A stretch of 34,563 nt of DNA, from positions 8,836 through 43,398 of the forward strand of contig JAAAUF010000274.1 of the NCBI GenBank assembly GCA_015499985.1. Direction: 5' to 3'. A model generated the notes under the pieces. The model saw only the letters and a program-made list of their open reading frames with translations. It did no database searches and was not told the DNA's origin. Positions within the stretch are counted from its first letter, which is position 1; each line of letters opens with the position of its first letter. Source of the stretch: Haplosporangium gracile (lineage: Eukaryota > Mortierellomycota > Mortierellomycetes > Mortierellales > Mortierellaceae). This document shows, one piece after another, positions 32,707 to 34,563 of this stretch. The position numbers and the translations under genes were made by a program.

Positions 32707-32829
32707 AGTAGAGCGGCGAGCAGATGGGCGAGTGACCAATATTTGACTTCTTGCTCGCTCACTTTACATGGGATTAGTGCGAAAGAGGTCAAAATATTGG
32801 TCGCTCACCCGTCTGCTTGCTGCTCTACT
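32707..32829. repeat. Imperfect 41-42 bp inverted repeat (hairpin or MITE-like)
   Basis: The left arm, 32707-32747, and the right arm, 32788-32829, are reverse complements at about 36 of 42 positions, separated by a 40-base loop. The outer ends are AGTAGAGC and GCTCTACT; the inner ends contain GACCAATATT and AATATTGGTC. The five substitutions are all transitions, and in a plus-strand RNA four of them leave G-U pairs. I see no clear target-site duplication. It could be a small non-autonomous DNA element, a transcribed hairpin, or a replication or boundary hairpin. Confidence 0.8.
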
Positions 32830-33090
32830 CTAAACTAAAGGCACGCTTAGAAGGAACCTTTAATCACTTCTATACTTTCCTCTTTGTTCTGACCCTGTAC
32901 AAAAGCAACCCGAAATAGTGCCCTTTGATCAGTGATGCGATCTGTCCCACGATGTGTAAGAGTCAGCTTCGCACTCAGTCATACGAAAGAAAAACTGATC
33001 AATTGATTTATTTTCACACCTTCTGGGCGAAATATGAGGCCTGAGCGCGATAAGAAAAAGTATACAAGGGATAGAGAATGTGCGATCGTG

Positions 33091-33096
33091 TTTATT
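33091..33096 (-). promoter_or_regulatory. Poly(A) signal AATAAA of the 56-aa secreted gene
   Basis: AATAAA on the minus strand lies about 33 bases past the stop at 33129. A second copy lies about 90 bases further on. Confidence 0.5.
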
Positions 33097-33128
33097 TCTG
33101 TTGGAACGTATCGTGGGACCAAGGTTTT

Positions 33129-33299
33129 TTAAAATTTGGTCTTGCAATCGTTAGTCTCGGGTTGGCAGGCGCCTTGCGTTGCACTGTAGGCGCCATCAGA
33201 GTAGTTGCATTCACAGGTAGCCGCTTCAGCTGACATCGAGAACGACGCCAACGCAGCGACAACGACAAGGACGGTGAGGAAGAACTTGGTGTGGGCCAT
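33129..33299 (-). CDS. Small secreted four-cysteine protein (56 aa)
   Basis: The ATG at 33299 (context CCAACAATGG) opens a 56-residue frame. Residues 1 to about 27, MAHTKFFLTVLVVVAALASF then SMSAEAA, form a clear signal peptide. The mature part is only about 29 residues, TCECNYSDGAYSATQGACQP then ETNDCKTKF, with cysteines at 29, 31, 45 and 52 (C-x-C-x13-C-x6-C), enough for two disulfides. This is the layout of small secreted cysteine-rich fungal proteins; role unknown. Several signals support expression: a TATA box at 33511-33518, a CCAAG-rich leader, a 5'UTR intron (33414-33314, GTAATA to TCTAG), A at -3 of the start, and AATAAA about 33 bases after the stop. No family name is assigned. Confidence 0.8.
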   Translation of the reverse strand: MAHTKFFLTVLVVVAALASFSMSAEAATCECNYSDGAYSATQGACQPETNDCKTKF

Positions 33300-33313
33300 T
33301 GTTGGATTAGATG

Positions 33314-33414
33314 CTAGATTTTAAGATACGGGAATGGGGGCGGGAAATGAGTGAAAGGGAACAAATTGAAGCGTTGTACATGTGTATGTTAAATATATAG
33401 AGTGGATGTATTAC
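33314..33414 (-). other. 5'UTR intron of the 56-aa secreted gene
   Basis: On the minus strand CTCTCAG|GTAATA begins a 101-base intron ending AATCTAG, 14 bases before the start codon. It is inferred from signals only. Confidence 0.5.
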
Positions 33415-33510
33415 CTGAGAGAAGAAAGGTGCTTGGTCTTGGTAGATTTGGTTTGGATGGGCTTGGTTGCTTGAGCTTGGTTTGGTGAGTTCATGGGGAC
33501 TACCTGCGGC

Positions 33511-33518
33511 TTTTTATA
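33511..33518 (-). promoter_or_regulatory. TATA box of the 56-aa secreted gene
   Basis: The minus strand reads CACGTATAAAAAGCC. A start of transcription about 30 bases downstream (near 33480) would give a leader rich in CCAAG/CAAGC repeats. This is the best TATA box in the window and suggests strong or regulated expression. Confidence 0.6.
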
Positions 33519-34563
33519 CGTGAACGATCGTCTCATCCTAAACCTGCCGGTGTGCGTGCTATTGTACTTCATGACCTATTCATTCACTATTGGTGAGGAA
33601 TGCAATGCCAGGAGAAGGAGCGGGCTGATTTTTTTCTCTATCTAGGGAAAAGAAAATGGAAGTGTCTCCCTCTTTTTCACTTGCGACCAACGACCATTCC
33701 TTTTGATGCGTGTACAAGCCTCAACAGGAACTGGAGCATGCGTGAGCGGTAGTATCTTCACTTTTTTTCCTTTTTACCTTCTCTCACCTTGCCCCATCTT
33801 GTCTTCCTTTCTCCTCAGTTCGGCATACATCCAAGCAGTAAGAGAAACAGGAGCTAAGAGGCGGTGACACAGCCCATTCAAATGTTGACCCCTTTTTTTT
33901 CCATTCACAAAATGGTATCGTAGAAAGAAAAAAGCAGACGTGAACTAGTATGTGCTCGTAACAAGAGGCGACAGATAAAGGGAAAAGAAGATGAACAAAG
34001 AAGAGACGAGGCGTAGAATGCACCTCCTATTCAAGCAAGGTGTCGTTCATCCTTCGCGGCAAGCTAAACAAGGAGAGAAAGGACCCACCATCTACACTGA
34101 GCTGACCATAGCCTTAAATATTGTTCGAAAGCAGGCGTGAAAGAAAAAAAAGGAAAAAGAACAGCAAATACCTCCGGAAACCATGCTCACTGTGACCGAG
34201 GTCGTTACCCTTCCATGAAAACGCGCTATGACCACAGTATGTGACGCAAAAAAAGAATCTTGCTGATGAGCATTCATATGTCTCTACCCGTTGCTTCCTT
34301 CGGTGGTTCCATTTGTCGTCATCGTCACTCTTTCTATCTGGTATAACAATCTTTTGTTAATAACGTGCTCCACTTTGATGATCAAAGTGATCGCGATTTT
34401 GACGTTTTTTTCGAATGGCTCATTCACTGATGTTCCGATCGGCCCTCAGGTTCCTGTCATTCATTCTCTTGATGCGTAGCCTCATTCATCACCACTTGTT
34501 TTTTTTTATATGAAGCAACATCGACTCATCGCTGGAATTGAAATGCGTGGGTCACTTTGATCA
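33519..34563. other. Right-end spacer, no gene
   Basis: The upstream flank of the secreted gene continues to the window end. Short frames on both strands have no motif, and no tRNA or other RNA gene is seen. Confidence 0.4.

Larger units (their letters stand above)
31936..33128. other. Spacer holding a hairpin repeat and a weak plus-strand ORF
   Basis: A plus-strand frame from an ATG at 32110 to 32298 encodes FQDTDLDVLLFKYIDIDTQV and later QTQLVQTPRRVSLRQ. It looks protein-like but overlaps the leader of the small secreted gene on the other strand and has no supported homology. The inverted repeat at 32707-32829 is listed separately. An A9-G9 run lies at 32671-32689. Confidence 0.35.

Noticed and set aside
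1..34563. tRNA, rRNA or CRISPR elements
   Set aside because: I looked for tRNA T-loop and B-box sequences on both strands and for regularly spaced identical repeats, and found none that fold or repeat convincingly. The 3 kb array is too diverged, and its core too short, for CRISPR.

Overview
The window looks like nuclear DNA of an early-diverging filamentous fungus, most likely a Mortierella-type species (Mortierellomycotina). Genes are intron-dense with short GT-AG introns of about 50-490 bp. Intergenic DNA is full of poly(T), CT-rich and microsatellite tracts. The gene content (F-box/leucine-rich family, PheA/UbiH-like FAD monooxygenase, PQ-loop vacuolar transporter, calpain-7/PalB-type protease) is typical of such fungi. 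The taxonomic call is inference from gene style; no rRNA or mitochondrial marker is present. There is no sign of operons, CRISPR, tRNA or rRNA.

Layout. Positions 1-4.3 kb hold no convincing gene but contain a diverged tandem array of eight TAATTGAAC-cored units (2.94-3.54 kb). From 4.3 to 7.4 kb there is a decayed coding stretch (+) and a multi-exon C2H2-finger-like gene of unknown function (-). From 7.4 to 10.7 kb the DNA is mostly non-coding, with a possible small ORF at 9.2 kb and a purine-rich then pyrimidine-rich promoter region. At 10.7-13.8 kb lies a three-exon gene (+) for a low-complexity, probably nuclear coiled-coil protein. It converges tail to tail with a five-exon PQ-loop transporter (-, 14.5-17.3 kb), which is interrupted by a 10-N assembly gap.

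From 17.9 to 23.9 kb there is a run of minus-strand material in mixed states of decay: an F-box/LRR pseudogene with three frame shifts and two stop codons, an orphan first exon of an FAD monooxygenase, the intact seven-exon FAD monooxygenase, and a broken fragment of an unidentified family. At 24.3-28.9 kb is a fourteen-exon calpain (+) with two MIT-like regions, a Cys/His/Asn protease core and three C2-like beta domains. It is the best candidate for a conserved pathway component (Rim/Pal ambient-pH signalling or ESCRT-linked calpain-7).

The last 6 kb (29-34.6 kb) has small minus-strand genes with hydrophobic N-termini. The clearest is a 56-residue secreted four-cysteine protein with a TATA box and a 5'UTR intron. 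A 123-bp hairpin-forming inverted repeat lies nearby. The genes do not form one obvious pathway. The least explained elements are the TAATTGAAC array, the inverted repeat and the small secreted protein cluster. Exon joins were worked out by hand from splice signals and reading-frame continuity; weak joins are flagged.
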